The notes under the pieces were generated by a model. The model was given only the letters and a program-made list of their open reading frames with translations, made no database searches and had not been told where the DNA came from. A stretch of DNA of 64,000 bases from Berberis thunbergii (Eukaryota > Streptophyta > Magnoliopsida > Ranunculales > Berberidaceae): positions 620,001-684,000 of the forward strand of contig QNQO01000524.1 of the NCBI GenBank assembly GCA_003290165.1. Reading direction: 5' to 3'. The position numbers and the translations under genes were made by a program. Below, one piece after another: positions 1 to 10,861 of this stretch (positions within the stretch are counted from its first letter, which is position 1; every line of letters begins with the position of its first letter).

Positions 1-245
1 AAGAGGTTTAAGTTTATTGGCCAAGATTTGGTGATGACCTTGTAAATAACATTACATAACCCAATAGGAAAAAATTTATCCGGTGAGATAGGATTGCCCA
101 CCTTAGGGACCAGAGTTATGAATGTCTCATTAAGTTTGGGGTCTTGTGGAGAAGAAGTGTTGCACCAGAGCAATAACATCAGGTTTTACAATGTCCCGGT
201 CATATTGAAAGAAACAAGCATGAAAACCATTAGGGTCAGGTGCAA
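1..245 (-). mobile_element. LINE reverse transcriptase fragment
   Basis: Read on the minus strand this stretch encodes the N-terminal part of a plant LINE reverse transcriptase. I can read PNGFHACFF, then FITLVPKVGNP, SPDKFFPIGLCNVIYK and LANKLKP, which match RT blocks 0-2. The fragment starts outside the window and the frame is broken once near position 150. It is close to the same blocks in the plus-strand LINE at 27.4-27.6 kb, so both probably belong to one family. No endonuclease or catalytic YADD block is present here. Confidence 0.8.
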
Positions 246-504
246 TACCACACTCAGTTGTTAAATAATGAGATACATGGATATGGTTTGTTTGTTGTGG
301 GATTAGTCTATTCTAACAAGTACGTGACGTAGGCATTGAGTATTCGCATGTTATCCCAATTGTTGGCTTTCAACACCTTTTGTAATGTTTGGGATTACAA
401 AAAGCAAGTGTTATGCGTTCATTAACGCAATTGTCGGCTTTCAACAACTTAGCGAGTAACGTAACGGAAAAATTGTCGAAAGTGAGTTTTTTTTCCCTTC
501 TTGT
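246..504. other. Unassigned spacer with a short imperfect direct repeat
   Basis: No gene is visible. A phrase of about 25 bp built on CAATTGTTGGCTTTCAACA occurs near 356 and again near 429 with a few changes. The stretch lies between the LINE fragment and the left arm of the large inverted repeat. Confidence 0.4.
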
Positions 505-1362
505 TATTCTTGATATATGAACAAGGAGAATGTTGTGTAACATCCAAGAACTATATATACCAAAAACAATTGCATAATTAATATGAAAAGTACCATTGTT
601 AAAAGTTGACGGTCAAATAAAAACAAACAAGCATAAAAGGAAAATGTCGATAATATTTGTTTTTATGTTCATTATAGTTGTGCCTCTGAACACAGATTGA
701 GGATTTCGAGGTAGTGGGGTTTATATAAGTAAAACAAAAAAGGTTGTATAAACTATTTCCAAAGCTTAATAAAAATAGGTGACCTAAAACAACATAGCAA
801 CTTTGAGAAATAAATTCTAGGAATCATACAATAATATAGATACCTAAATGAACCTAAAGAAACTCAATGTTTATTTCTAAAAACTCCTAAAAATAACCAA
901 ATTTTGATAACAATAATTTAAAAAAAAAATAATAAAATAATAAAAATAAAATAATAAAAGTTCTTCGTCCAATGAACCAAAATTGCCTATATATACTTCC
1001 GAAAAAACACAACCTTTGTCTTAGAATGAATGAAAGTAATTACACCCATTCTCAATAAATAAATAAATAAACATTATGCCCTTTCATATTAAAGAATGAA
1101 TGTGATGATGTGAAATTATGAGATTTTGTGTCATAAGATATCAAATAAATTATCTTTATTTGTTAAATAACCCTAGACTCGTTATACCATCCATTACAAG
1201 TCTTTCCAATTGAGCTAACATCATTGGCATATAGAAAGGAAGATTAGAAGTAACTAGTAAATCTTTAGTTTATTGTATGCCTTTGATTTTATTAGAAATA
1301 CGAATTAGGCAAAATTCTATAGTTGTTATAATTCATTAAAAAAAATGTCATAGTTTTCTACT
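505..1362 (+). repeat. Left outer arm of the CYP707A inverted duplication
   Basis: This 858-bp stretch recurs in reverse complement at 6205-7054. Matching landmarks include the phrase around TTGATATATGAACAAGG (511-527 against about 7033-7049), the TTCTTCGTCCAATGAACC block near 961 (against about 6591-6611) and the TGTCATAGTTTTCTACT end (1346-1362 against 6205-6221). Differences are scattered substitutions and short indels, so the duplication is not brand new. The stretch is AT-rich and I see no coding sequence. It lies about 1.7 kb upstream of CYP707A copy A. Confidence 0.85.
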
Positions 1363-1531
1363 TTCCAATTTGATTTAAAAGATTGTTACAATTTTAAGAA
1401 TGAGGATTAATATTAAATGTTGGTTTACATTGTAGTTATTTTCTTTTTCTGAATTCTGTTCACAATCTCAGTTTCCACATACTAAATTTATTGGTTGCAA
1501 AGGAACTAGTCTATGATAGAAATATTGAGGT
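1363..1531. other. AT-rich spacer ending in a 10-bp target duplication
   Basis: No gene is visible. The last ten bases (1522-1531, ATATTGAGGT) are repeated exactly at 1922-1931 and frame the element between them. Confidence 0.5.
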
Positions 1532-1921
1532 AGGACTGAACAAAAAACCGATCAAAACCGAACCGATTGGTTTGGTTTAAATTCGGTTCGGATCGGTTTC
1601 GGTTTTAAAAAATTCAAAACCGAAGTGGTCTGTTCGGTTTTCGGTTTCTATGTGATTTTAACCGACCAAACCGAACCGATCGAATATATATAATAAATAA
1701 TATATTTTATATATAAATAATATAATATGTTTAAAATAGTCTGTCAGTTCGGTTTTATTTCGGTTTTGGTTCGATTTTAGTCGGTTCGGTTCGGTTACGG
1801 TTTGCATAAATTAGAATCGGTTCGGTTTCGGATCGGTTTTGTTAATGGTCGGTTCGGTTTCGGTTTGAAAATTTTAAAACCGACCTAGGTCGGTTCAGTT
1901 CACGGTTTAGGTGAAAAACCT
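1532..1921. mobile_element. Non-autonomous element rich in CGGTT/AACCG palindromes
   Basis: About 390 bp made largely of alternating AACCGAACCGA and TCGGTTCGGTTT words, so the two halves can pair into a long imperfect hairpin. A perfect 10-bp duplication (ATATTGAGGT) flanks it at 1522-1531 and 1922-1931. There is no coding sequence. A 9-11 bp duplication suggests mobilisation by a Mutator-like transposase, but the terminal inverted repeat is weak beyond the outer AGG/CCT, so the class is inferred. Confidence 0.65.
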
Positions 1922-1931
1922 ATATTGAGGT

Positions 1932-2857
1932 CCACGATACATAATAAGCCTTATTACGGGATTCGAATGTGATCTAATTTTTATGAGTCCAAATTGTATA
2001 ATGATGTTGTATAGATTAATCTCTATCCCATCAAGCTAGATATCAACTTTTTAAGTGCTAATTGTTACTATGCAAAGTAAAAGGGTTGTTAACACTCAAC
2101 ACTAATCACTAAAACAACTTTCTTAGTGTCGTGAATTCAGAGCCTATTAAGAACTTTACTTGTCATTAAAATAAAAAAATAAACACTCAATCAAGGTCGT
2201 CAACTTCTTAGCCAAATCAAAAGTTTCATAACCAAAAACGAAAAAAAATAATAATAAATAAATAAATGCTAATATTGAATTCTATTAGAAACTTTGCACT
2301 TACACAATGGAGTTGATGATCTGAAATCTTTTTACCCAATAAATGCAAATTAGGGATATAACAATTTTATTGTTTTTCACATGAAGATCATTGGTTCACA
2401 AGTAATTATCCTATTTGTGGATAGGTTGTTATTGTTTTGTTCAAGTTTCAGAGCCCCAGTTTTTGCACAAAATTATATCAACCTTTGAAAAATCGATGAA
2501 AACTCTAGCCGATTTATAAGACTAAAATAGTATGGATGATGATAATGACCTCATGACTAGCAAAACTATTTTGTGAATATATGTGTGATTTGAGATTGGT
2601 TTTACCCCACACAGCTCATCAGCTAGTCCAAATCCTTCCCCTATTTCCAAACCTACAAAAGACTAACTTCACTTTTACATAACAACTGCTTCTCAGAAAA
2701 AAGAAAAAATAAAAATAGACAAAATCTACAATGGTGAGTGACTGAGAGGGGAAGCTAGCTACTTGACTCTCCAGTCCCCACCCCTCTTTCCTGGGCTAGT
2801 AAGTATCTGGTCAAACAAATCTACACGCAGACAGTCTCACCATCTAGTAGTAGTTGA
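1932..2857. other. Non-coding upstream region of CYP707A copy A
   Basis: AT-rich sequence with no convincing reading frame. The last few hundred bases before the ATG at 3051 probably represent the original promoter of the CYP707A gene. Nothing else recognisable is seen. Confidence 0.5.
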
Positions 2858-2863
2858 CACGTG
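2858..2863. promoter_or_regulatory. G-box / ABRE-like CACGTG
   Basis: A palindromic CACGTG lies about 190 bp upstream of the CYP707A copy A start codon and about 95 bp upstream of its TATA box. Its ACGTG core is the binding site of bZIP and bHLH factors, including ABA-response factors. CYP707A genes are known to be ABA-inducible, so the site fits, but function here is inferred. Confidence 0.5.
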
Positions 2864-2955
2864 CTCCTTCCCTCCATTTTATCTACCCCCTCGAAATGAG
2901 CTGGAGAAAGATTCCCATGCGTGGGATTTAAGCTATATTTCAGTGTAACTTCACC

Positions 2956-2965
2956 TATAAATATA
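2956..2965 (+). promoter_or_regulatory. TATA box of CYP707A copy A
   Basis: TATAAATATA lies 86 bp upstream of the ATG at 3051 and is followed by a CT-rich leader. This is normal spacing for a plant promoter. Copy A may therefore still be transcribed although its coding sequence is broken. Confidence 0.6.
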
Positions 2966-3050
2966 CCCTCTCTACTTCACTTGGTTTGCTCACACTAAAC
3001 CCATACTTCATTTTCTCTTCTCTCTTGCAAAATCTTTCCTCCCAAATATC

Positions 3051-4715
3051 ATGGATACTACTAGTATTAGTAGTAGTAATATCACCATACTTGGTGATGC
3101 ACCCTTTCTGATCTTGTGCTTCTTTGCAGCAATCTGCATCTTCTACTTGTTGCAATGCATATTCCGCATCCTTAAGTCGAATACCTCCCCAAGATTGTCA
3201 TTGCCACCTGGGACTTTGGGATGGCCGTATATCGGGCGAAACCTTTCAATTGTACTCTCAAAACCCAAGTGTCTTCTTTGCTTCAAAACAAAAAAGGTAA
3301 GAGAAACTTGGAAACAACCTATATAACATTCAATTTGTAGTACTAATTAGTGAGGTTGGTTTTCTTTACAGGTATGGATCTATATTCAAGACACATGTGC
3401 TGGGTTGTCCCTGTGTGATGGTGTCAAGTCCTGAGGCAGCTAAGTTTGTTTTAGTCACCAAAGCAAATCTCTTCAAGCCCACATTTCCTGCTAGTAAAGA
3501 GAGGATGTTGGGACCACAAGCAATTTTCTTTCACCAAGGAGACTATCACAACAAGCTAAGAAAGCTTGTTCTTAGAGCTTTCATGCCGATATAGAGAATC
3601 TTGCTCTCGACTCTCTTACATCTTCGAATGGACAATTGATCAATACTTTCCAAGAAATTAAAACGGTGAGCTTCCAGATTCCACTCACTAACAAGGGATT
3701 TACTCTGTTTCTCCCCTACAAACAGACAACTGTAGTGGATTACTCGAATGGGGCAATGAAATTAACAAAAATGAAATCATGGATAACTAAAACATATGGG
3801 TATTTTGATATTTATGTGTAATTTATCTCATAATTGGTATTGATGATCTGATTGTTTCTTGTTGCAGTACGCATTCAACGTGGCACTTGTTTCAATATTT
3901 GGTAAAGATGACATTCTCTACAGAGAAGATCTTAAAAGATGTTATTACACACTGGAGAAGGGCTACAACTCAATGCCCATCAACCTTCCAGGGACTCTCT
4001 TCAACAAATCAATGAAATCCAGGAAGGAATTGGCGCAAATCCTTGCGAAAATCCTCGACTCAAGAAGACAAAGCAAGGAAGAAAAAAATGACTTGCTTGG
4101 ATCTTTCATGAGAGAAGGAGCATCTTTGACGGACAAGCAAATTGCTGATAACATCACACGCGTCATCTTTGCAGCTAGAGATACTACGGCGAGTTTATTA
4201 ACTTGGATTGTCAAGTAGCTCAGCGAGAACCCGAAATTCCTAGATGCTGTCACTGTAAGTATTATTAGTTTTGTCTATAAGGAATTCAGTCATTATCAGT
4301 CAAAAGGTGCATATATAGGTCAAGTTGAACTCAATTTGATTGTAATATGTGACTTTACAGGAAGAGCAAGAGTCCATAATCAAGTGCAAAGAGGAGGATG
4401 ACAAGTTTTTGACTTGGGCAGATACCAAAAACATGCCAATAACCTCAAAAGTGATTCAAGAAACACTAAGGGTTGCTTCTATTCTATCGTTCACTTTCGG
4501 AGAAGCTGTAGAGGATGTTGAATATCAAGGTGTGTGTGTGTGTTTTTATTTTTTTCGCTTGTAAGTTGTAATCTAATAATTTTGTGTTTCCTCTTCTCAG
4601 GGTACCTAATACCAAAGGGATGGATTGGAAAGTGTTGCCTCCGTTCAGAAACATTCACCATAGTCCTGACAACTTCCCAAATCCTGAGAAGTTTGATCCT
4701 TCAAGATTTGAGGTA
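3051..4715 (+). pseudogene. CYP707A: CYP707A (ABA 8'-hydroxylase) pseudogene, copy A
   Basis: The intact enzyme is an ER-bound cytochrome P450 that 8'-hydroxylates abscisic acid, the main step of ABA breakdown. Exon 1 (3051-3297) encodes a membrane anchor and the proline hinge LPPGTLGWPYIG. Exon 2 (from 3372) has HVLGCPCVMVSSPEAAKFVL and HQGDYHNKLRKLVLRAFMP. Exon 3 (about 3868-4254) has the I-helix FAARDTTAS. Exon 4 (about 4361-4529) has the K-helix ETLR. Exon 5 reaches HHSPDNFPNPEKFDPSRFE. Splice sites are conserved. Lesions are clear: a 25-bp deletion in exon 2 near 3587 (compared with copy C), TAG at 4216-4218 in exon 3, a Gly for the usual Arg in FTFREAVEDVEY, and a 5-bp insertion in exon 5 near 4623-4632. 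The exon with the heme-binding Cys is absent; a CACTA end begins 70 bp later. It cannot make an active enzyme. Confidence 0.93.
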
Positions 4716-4784
4716 AATAACTATTGTAACTTTTTATTATTATTATTATTTTATAAGATAAGTTTTTCTTGCCGATTTTGATTT

Positions 4785-5035
4785 CACTACAAGAAAACTG
4801 GCCATTAATAGCTATATATCATAGTGTTTTTGAAAACGTTGTGTTTGCCAAAGCTATAATAGATAAGTTGGCCTTGTATAGCATTTCTGAAATGCTATTG
4901 TCTTCACTCACGTAACATTTAACAAATGCTATTATATTAGTTTCTATAGCGTTTTTCAATGTCCTTTTTTTATAGCACTGATCAAGTGCTATCAAATGAC
5001 TTTTTATAACATCTTATAAGTTTTATTTCTAGAAA
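4785..5035 (+). mobile_element. CACTA transposon terminus, truncated
   Basis: CACTACAAGAAAA at 4785-4797 is a standard plant CACTA terminal inverted repeat. It is followed by repeated short words such as ATAGC and AAATGCTAT, typical subterminal repeats. I find no partner TTTTCTTGTAGTG end nearby, so only one terminus survives. It sits exactly where the last exons of CYP707A copy A should be. The inner boundary is approximate. Confidence 0.65.
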
Positions 5036-5142
5036 ATAAAAATCTAAATGTGTCAAACTTAACATTTTCATATGAATGAAGGCAAAGTAATATAATTAAT
5101 AAGATAATGTATTACATCGAGTCACAAACATCTTCTCTTTAC

Positions 5143-6158
5143 TAGCAGGAAATGTGGGCTTGAAGAGATTTGCTTTGGTGACTAAAACAAACTTAGCTGC
5201 CTCAGGAACCCAAGTGTTTCTTGAAGAAATAAAAAAACACACACACACACCTTAATATTCAACATCCTCTACAGCTTCTCTGAAAGTGAAAGATAGAATA
5301 GAAGCAACCCTTAGTGTTTCTTGAATCACTTTTGAGGTTATTGGCATGTTCTTGGTATCTGCCCAAGTCAAAAACTTGTCATCCTCCTCTTTGCACTTGA
5401 TTATGGACTCTTGCTCTTCCTGTAAAGTCACATATTACAATCAAATTGAGTTCAACTTGACCTATATATGCACCTTTTGACTGATAATGACTGAATTCCT
5501 TATAGACAAAACTAATAATACTTACAGTGACAGCATTTAGGAATTTTGGGTTCTCGCCGAGGTACTTGACAATCCAAGTTAATAAACTCGCCGTAGTATC
5601 TCTAGCTGCAAAGATGACGCGTATGATGTTATCAGCAATTTGCTTGTCCGTCAAAGATGCTCCTTCTCTCATGAAAGATCCAAGCAAGTCATTTTTTTCT
5701 TCCTTGCTTTGTCTTCTTGAGTCGAGGATTTTCGCAAGGATTTGCTCCAATTCCTTCCTGGATTTCATTGATTTGTTGAAGAGAGTCCCTGGAAGGTTGA
5801 TGGGCATTGAGTTGTAGCCCTTCTCCAGTGTGTAATAACATCTTTTAAGATCTTCTCTGTAGAGAATGTCATCTTTACCAAATATTGAAACAAGTGCCAC
5901 GTTGAATGCGTACTGCAACAAGAAACAATCAGATCATCAATACCAATTATGAGATAAATTACACATAAATATCAAAATACCCATATGTTTTAGTTATCCA
6001 TGATTTCATTTTTGTTAATTTCATTGCCCCATTCGAGTTATCCACTACAGTTGTCTGTTTGTAGGGGAGAAACAGAGTAAATCCCATTGTTAGTGAGTGG
6101 AATCTGGAAGCTCACCGTTTTCATTTCTCGGAAAGTATTGATCAATTTTCCATTCACC
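5143..6158 (-). pseudogene. CYP707A: CYP707A pseudogene, copy B (inverted partner of copy A)
   Basis: On the minus strand this repeats copy A with its introns. The end of exon 2 lies near 6117-6158, exon 3 at 5527-5915 and exon 4 at 5253-5420. The exon 3 frame is intact here and reads KYLGENP where copy A has a stop. The Arg of FTFREAVEDVEY is retained, but the next codons end in TAA. A separate 60-bp piece of exon 2 (5143-5205, SPEAAKFVLVTKANLFKPTF region) lies out of order beyond exon 4. Exon 1, most of exon 2 and the heme-binding exon are missing. Shared introns show that it arose by DNA duplication, not from mRNA. It faces copy A head to head. Confidence 0.9.
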
Positions 6159-6204
6159 CCCTTCGAGATACGCGCAAAAAAATCAACGTGCGCATTTCGA
6201 GGGG

Positions 6205-7054
6205 AGTAGAAAACTATGACATTTTCTTTAATGAATTATAACAACTATAGAATTTTGCCTAATTAGTAGTTCTAATAAAATCAAAGGCATACAATAAACT
6301 AAAAATTTACTAGTTACTTCTAATCTTCCCTTCTATATGCCAATGATGCTAGCTCAATTGGAAAGACTTGTAACGAATAGTTTAACAAGTCTAGGGTTAT
6401 TTAACAAATAAAGATAATTTATTTGATATCTTATGACACAAAATCTCATAATTTCACATCATTACATTCATTCTTTAATATGAAAGGGCATAATGTTTAT
6501 TTATTTATTTATTTATTGAGAATGGGTGTGATTACTTTCATTCATTCTAAGACAAAGGTTGTGTTTTTTCAGAAGTATATATAGGCCATTTTGGTTCATT
6601 GGACGAAGAACTTTTATTATTTTATTATTATTATTACTTTTAAATTATTGTTATCAGAATTTGGTTATTTTTAGGAGTTTTTAGAAATAAACATTGAGTT
6701 TCTTTGTGTTCATTTAGGTATCTATATTATTGTATGATTCCTAGAATTTATTTCTCAAAGTTGCTATGTTGTTTTAGGTCACCTATTTTTATTAAGCTTT
6801 GGAAATAGTTTATACAACCTTTTTGTTTTACTTATATAAACACCACTACCTCGAAATCTTCAATCTTTGTTCAGAGGCACAACTATAATGAACATAAAAG
6901 CAAATATTATTGACATTTTCCTTTCTTGCTTGTTTGTTTTGATTTGACCGTCAACTTTTAACAATGGTACTTTCATATTAATTATGCAATTGTTTTCGGT
7001 ATATATAGTTTTTGGATGTTACACAACATTATCCTTGTTCATATATCAAGAATA
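6205..7054 (-). repeat. Right outer arm of the CYP707A inverted duplication
   Basis: Reverse complement of 505-1362, about 850 bp, with scattered substitutions and small indels. On its inner side it reaches the copy B exon 2 end after only about 46 unmatched bases, whereas the left arm is about 1.7 kb from the copy A start. The right half of the palindrome has therefore lost the promoter, exon 1 and most of exon 2. On its outer side it abuts a LINE. Confidence 0.85.
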
Positions 7055-7060
7055 TCAAAT

Positions 7061-8469
7061 GGAATGCTATCTCCACTCCTCAAGACCCTCGGTCACATCA
7101 ACTCAAAGATCTTTATTACATTTCTACGAGCATTTTCCAACTTTCCATATCCCTTACCATTTCGTCTTTCGCTTGGCGTAGTAATCTCACTACTTTGAAA
7201 AAAATGACGAGTCGTCTTCTATGGAAAGTCCTCTCGGGTGACCAGATTGACCTTTGGCGAGATTGCTTGGTCAAACTAGGTCTAGTCCTTGGAGACCGCA
7301 TTCCCCATCCGTTAGACCCTAGTCTTCCTTTGCCCATCAATGACTTATGGATTCGTTCATCGAATCTTTCTATCAGCTAGAATGCGGATCTAATCCAATC
7401 CATTTTTCCACCACTGTGGCAAAGGACATCCAGGATATCTGCCTCAGGACAACTCGGTTCCCTAACAGACTCATTTGGCTTTTTGATAGAAAATGCTCAT
7501 TCTCAGTTAAAAGTGCTACCCAAGTATTTACCATGGAGCAAAATGATAGCTCCTCCTTGATCTACCTACCCCCTCCCCCTCTTGGTCTCAAGGAACTTTG
7601 AGACCCGTGGAAGGTCAAAGCCCCTCCTAGTGCCCTTATGCTTCTTTGGAAATCAGTCAAAATATTCTATCTACCATGACAAACCTTGTTTGGATCCATA
7701 TGCAAATTGACAATCGTTGCGTTTTTTGTCTCAAACACTGGCAAGACACATTTTCTTTCTCTGCCCGATGATCAAGGATTGTGATTTCGTTTCTCGAGTT
7801 AATTTCAAACCCCTGATTTTAAAAAATGTTCCATGAAATATTTCATTTTTTGTAGAAAAAACGTAAAAATTCCCGTCGTGATTTCAAATTTATCAATATA
7901 AATTATGCATTTTAATCTCTTAAATACTTAATAAAAAGTCTCACGTGACTCGTAGTGTCATACAAACTAAATATTACATAAGAATCAATCACATAACAAA
8001 CTTTTGATACTAAAATAAATTATAACATGTTAAAATATACAAAGATTAAAATATTTATTTCTTTTCTTAGGAAAATTTCGACATATTTCAGATTTCGAAA
8101 GAAATTTCGGTAACTTCAAAATAAGAAATATTCAGAGAATTTTTGACATATTTCGAGAAATCACATTCCTTGCCGATGATCAATAAGTTTTGGCTGCTAT
8201 CACTCCTTCCAACATGCTGGAACATCACCAATCTCAACCCTCCGTCTATTTTGAGGTTCTTTAAGTTCATGTGAGATACAACCAAGGATCACCCTGAGGC
8301 TACACGAAATGCTCTCACAAATCATAGTTGTCTTATTATCCATTTGGAAACTCCGCAACAACATTATTTTTAACAAAGCCAAGGTCTGCACCTAATCTTT
8401 CACATCCTCCTTACACCGCACCTGGTCAGTCTGGTCTAACCATTGGATTGACACCAACCCGGGGGGACG
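7061..8469 (+). mobile_element. LINE A, C-terminal ORF2 region (first part)
   Basis: Degenerate plus-strand LINE ORF2 downstream of the RT core. Frames read SFAWRSNLTTLKKMTSRLLW, KVLSGDQIDLWRDCLVK, then VAKDIQDICLRTTRFPNRLI and DRKCSFSVKSATQVF, which match the zf-RVT region of plant LINEs and LINE B at 31.1-31.5 kb. After the 400-bp insertion at 7773-8172 the LINE resumes with IWKLRNNIIFNKA near 8340, the counterpart of IWNLRNRIIFS in LINE B. Several frameshifts and stops make it non-functional. The bases at 8465-8469 are the target duplication of the element that follows. Confidence 0.8.
7773..8172. mobile_element. hAT-like non-autonomous element (400 bp)
   Basis: An AT-rich insertion inside LINE A. 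Its ends form a terminal inverted repeat (CAAGGATTGTGATTTC at the left, CAAGGAATGTGATTTC in reverse complement at the right). A perfect 8-bp duplication CCGATGAT lies at 7765-7772 and 8173-8180. An 8-bp duplication and short inverted ends are the hallmark of hAT elements. No coding sequence is present. Confidence 0.75.
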
Positions 8470-10550
8470 TGTCACGCCCCGATTTTCGAAGGAAACAAAA
8501 ATCCCAAAAATCCACGTAGGATTATCTGTTTCTCCCAAAACTCAGGACGTGAAAATTCAATAATAACATAAACAAATAGCAGCATGAACTAAACATTTGA
8601 AACAAATAAAAATCTAACCCGGTGAGACTCTGACGTTGCTAGCTCACTAGCGAAACTCCAGTAATGCAACTCAAAATCTCTAAACCTGAAAGACTACTCG
8701 GCTACATTCCAAAAGGAATGTACCCAAGAAGCAAAAGCTCACTCGGGTCAGCAATAAAACTGGTGTGAGAAATCTTCATCCAAAAATTCAATAAATCAAC
8801 ACGTGACAACATTAAAATAAATCAAACAATAAATAACCACACCATCAGGTAGTTCCTCAATGAGGCAATGGTGTTATCATCCTAATAAATAAATATGCAT
8901 TATTTATTACTAATAAATAAAATTTATGAGTTATCAATCCTCATAAATGCAACAACAATACAATTCACACTCATATTTACATTTTTCTACCTTTAGGAAG
9001 ACATGTAGTTCTCATTCAATGGTTGAATGAACATTTAGTTTCTTCCTTAAAAGTAATCATGCACATACACAAAAAAATAAGAAATCTCGCTACTTTTCCA
9101 CAATCGCACTCTCCTCCTGTGCCGAACACACCTCACCCAAGCGTGTCTCCCTTGCCTTCGAAACCACTCGGAGCGTACATGTTCCAAGTGGGGTGCCACC
9201 TCAAGGAACATGGCATCACACCTGAAGTCCGATCCATGGCAAGTATTCTTCCTAAATCTACACGTACAACCGAACACACATGGAACGGTGCACCGATATG
9301 CAAACAAGTCTGCATACCCATAATCATATCACACGTATACAAGCAAGTCTGTATACAAAAAAATTTCTTTTCTTTTCACATTTTTTTTCGGAGTTGTGGA
9401 AAAGAGCATAAAAAAATATATCAACTAAAACTCAAAACTCTTTTATGGCGACTCTTTATCAACCATAAATAAATCAACCACAGTATCCACCGTTCTTTAG
9501 GGGAACAAGTAATATTTGGCACATTGCCAATTCACACATCTCATCTCTTTGCATCATATGAAAACAAAATGCACACCAATTTGCATAACAATACAAATAC
9601 TAAAGCTAAAACAAGTGCTCAGTTAAATTCCAACCAATATCTAATATTTATTTAATAAAATATAAATTGGCTGGTATGCGAGTGCAACCCATAGAATCAT
9701 GTAGTGAAAGGATCTCCTTATATCAAATTATGTTTACTAGTTATTCATGCATATATAATATGCTAGATTATAGTATAACACAAAACCATGTAATGAGCAG
9801 CAAAATTCAACATATATGATCACCAGTCCACAAAAGCTTACAAAAAAAATGGTTCTTCTAAACTTGTCTTGAGTTGGATTGCAAACCAACTAGTGGTATA
9901 AACCAATAAACTTAAGCTCAATCCCCTGATCCAATCTAAATGATGAGGGGGTTCATCATGTATAACTTAACAGATGTAACTAAACCCAAAAATGACTATC
10001 TGTTTGTCCCTTTGGATTGTACATATAGGGTACTAAATAAACAGTCAAACTTATATATTCACAACCAATTTCATAACTCTCAAAACCCCAAATTATTTCA
10101 TCGATCAACACTCACAACCATACCATCCTAATGTGACATCCCACAGACTCAATGCTTATATCTCAAATAATGAAAAAGTAAGTAAAGCTACAAGCACAAA
10201 TGCAAATTCTGTCCTAGAGTTGTTACACATCCAAGCAATAAGTGCTAAAGACAGAAATAATACATTACTTAAACACCATAAACAAATACCTAAAACACAT
10301 AACCAATTACCAAATAAACAAACAATTGTTTGTGAATATTTCTTCACAAAGATCAAATTTAGAGAGACTACATAAAAAAATACTGAAAGGGGTAAAAGAG
10401 AACTCACATCCATGAAAATAAAACCCCATCATCAAATCCTAAAAATAACTAATTTAGTCAAGAAACAATGATTGCAAGATACAGGGAATAAGAAAACTCC
10501 CAATAAAAAAATGAAGAAAACTCACCGAAGAGATCGCAAACCGTAAAGGA

Positions 10551-10861
10551 TTTCACAATGGATCCACGCAATAACCCTTCATAGTCAACGCCAAGTAGAA
10601 GAAAACTTCTGACCACACCTTCTCTGCCACTTGAAGTGACCTGTCAATTGGGTGATCACCATCCAGAAGAATCTCGGGTTCCACAATTGGCACAAGACCA
10701 TTATCTTGAGCAATCGCAGCATAACGTGTAAGTCCCCATGCAACTTCCTTGACTGCCAAAGCTGTTGGCCCACATGGAATGCTAACTACGGTCCTCCATT
10801 TTGCAAAACGAGCACCTTGCTTGTAGTATTCAGCACATCTTGAAGCCAAACCATCCAATCC
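10551..10861 (-). pseudogene. Captured fragment of class I fructose-bisphosphate aldolase
   Basis: The minus strand encodes about 100 residues very close to plant class I (plastid-type) fructose-1,6-bisphosphate aldolase. It reads [20 protein letters not shown], then [18 protein letters not shown], then [20 protein letters not shown] and [10 protein letters not shown]. The parent enzyme splits or joins fructose-1,6-bisphosphate in the Calvin cycle and glycolysis. Only this middle piece is present. The frame leaves the family after FYLA and ends at a stop; the upstream side does not match the family either. It lies within the LTR-like element at 8470-12151, in the element's own sense orientation, and ahead of a GTGAGT splice-donor-like site near 10520. 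It is a transduplicated gene fragment, not a working gene. Confidence 0.9.

Noticed and set aside
5527..5817. Plus-strand frame across the CYP707A copy B exon 3, and its twin at 3963-4253 minus
   Set aside because: They are antisense shadows of exon 3; the sense strand encodes the P450 I-helix.
9023..9472. Frame with similarity to one at 29014-29199
   Set aside because: The similarity reflects DNA homology of the two LTR-like copies. The shorter copy has indels and stops, and no domain is visible.
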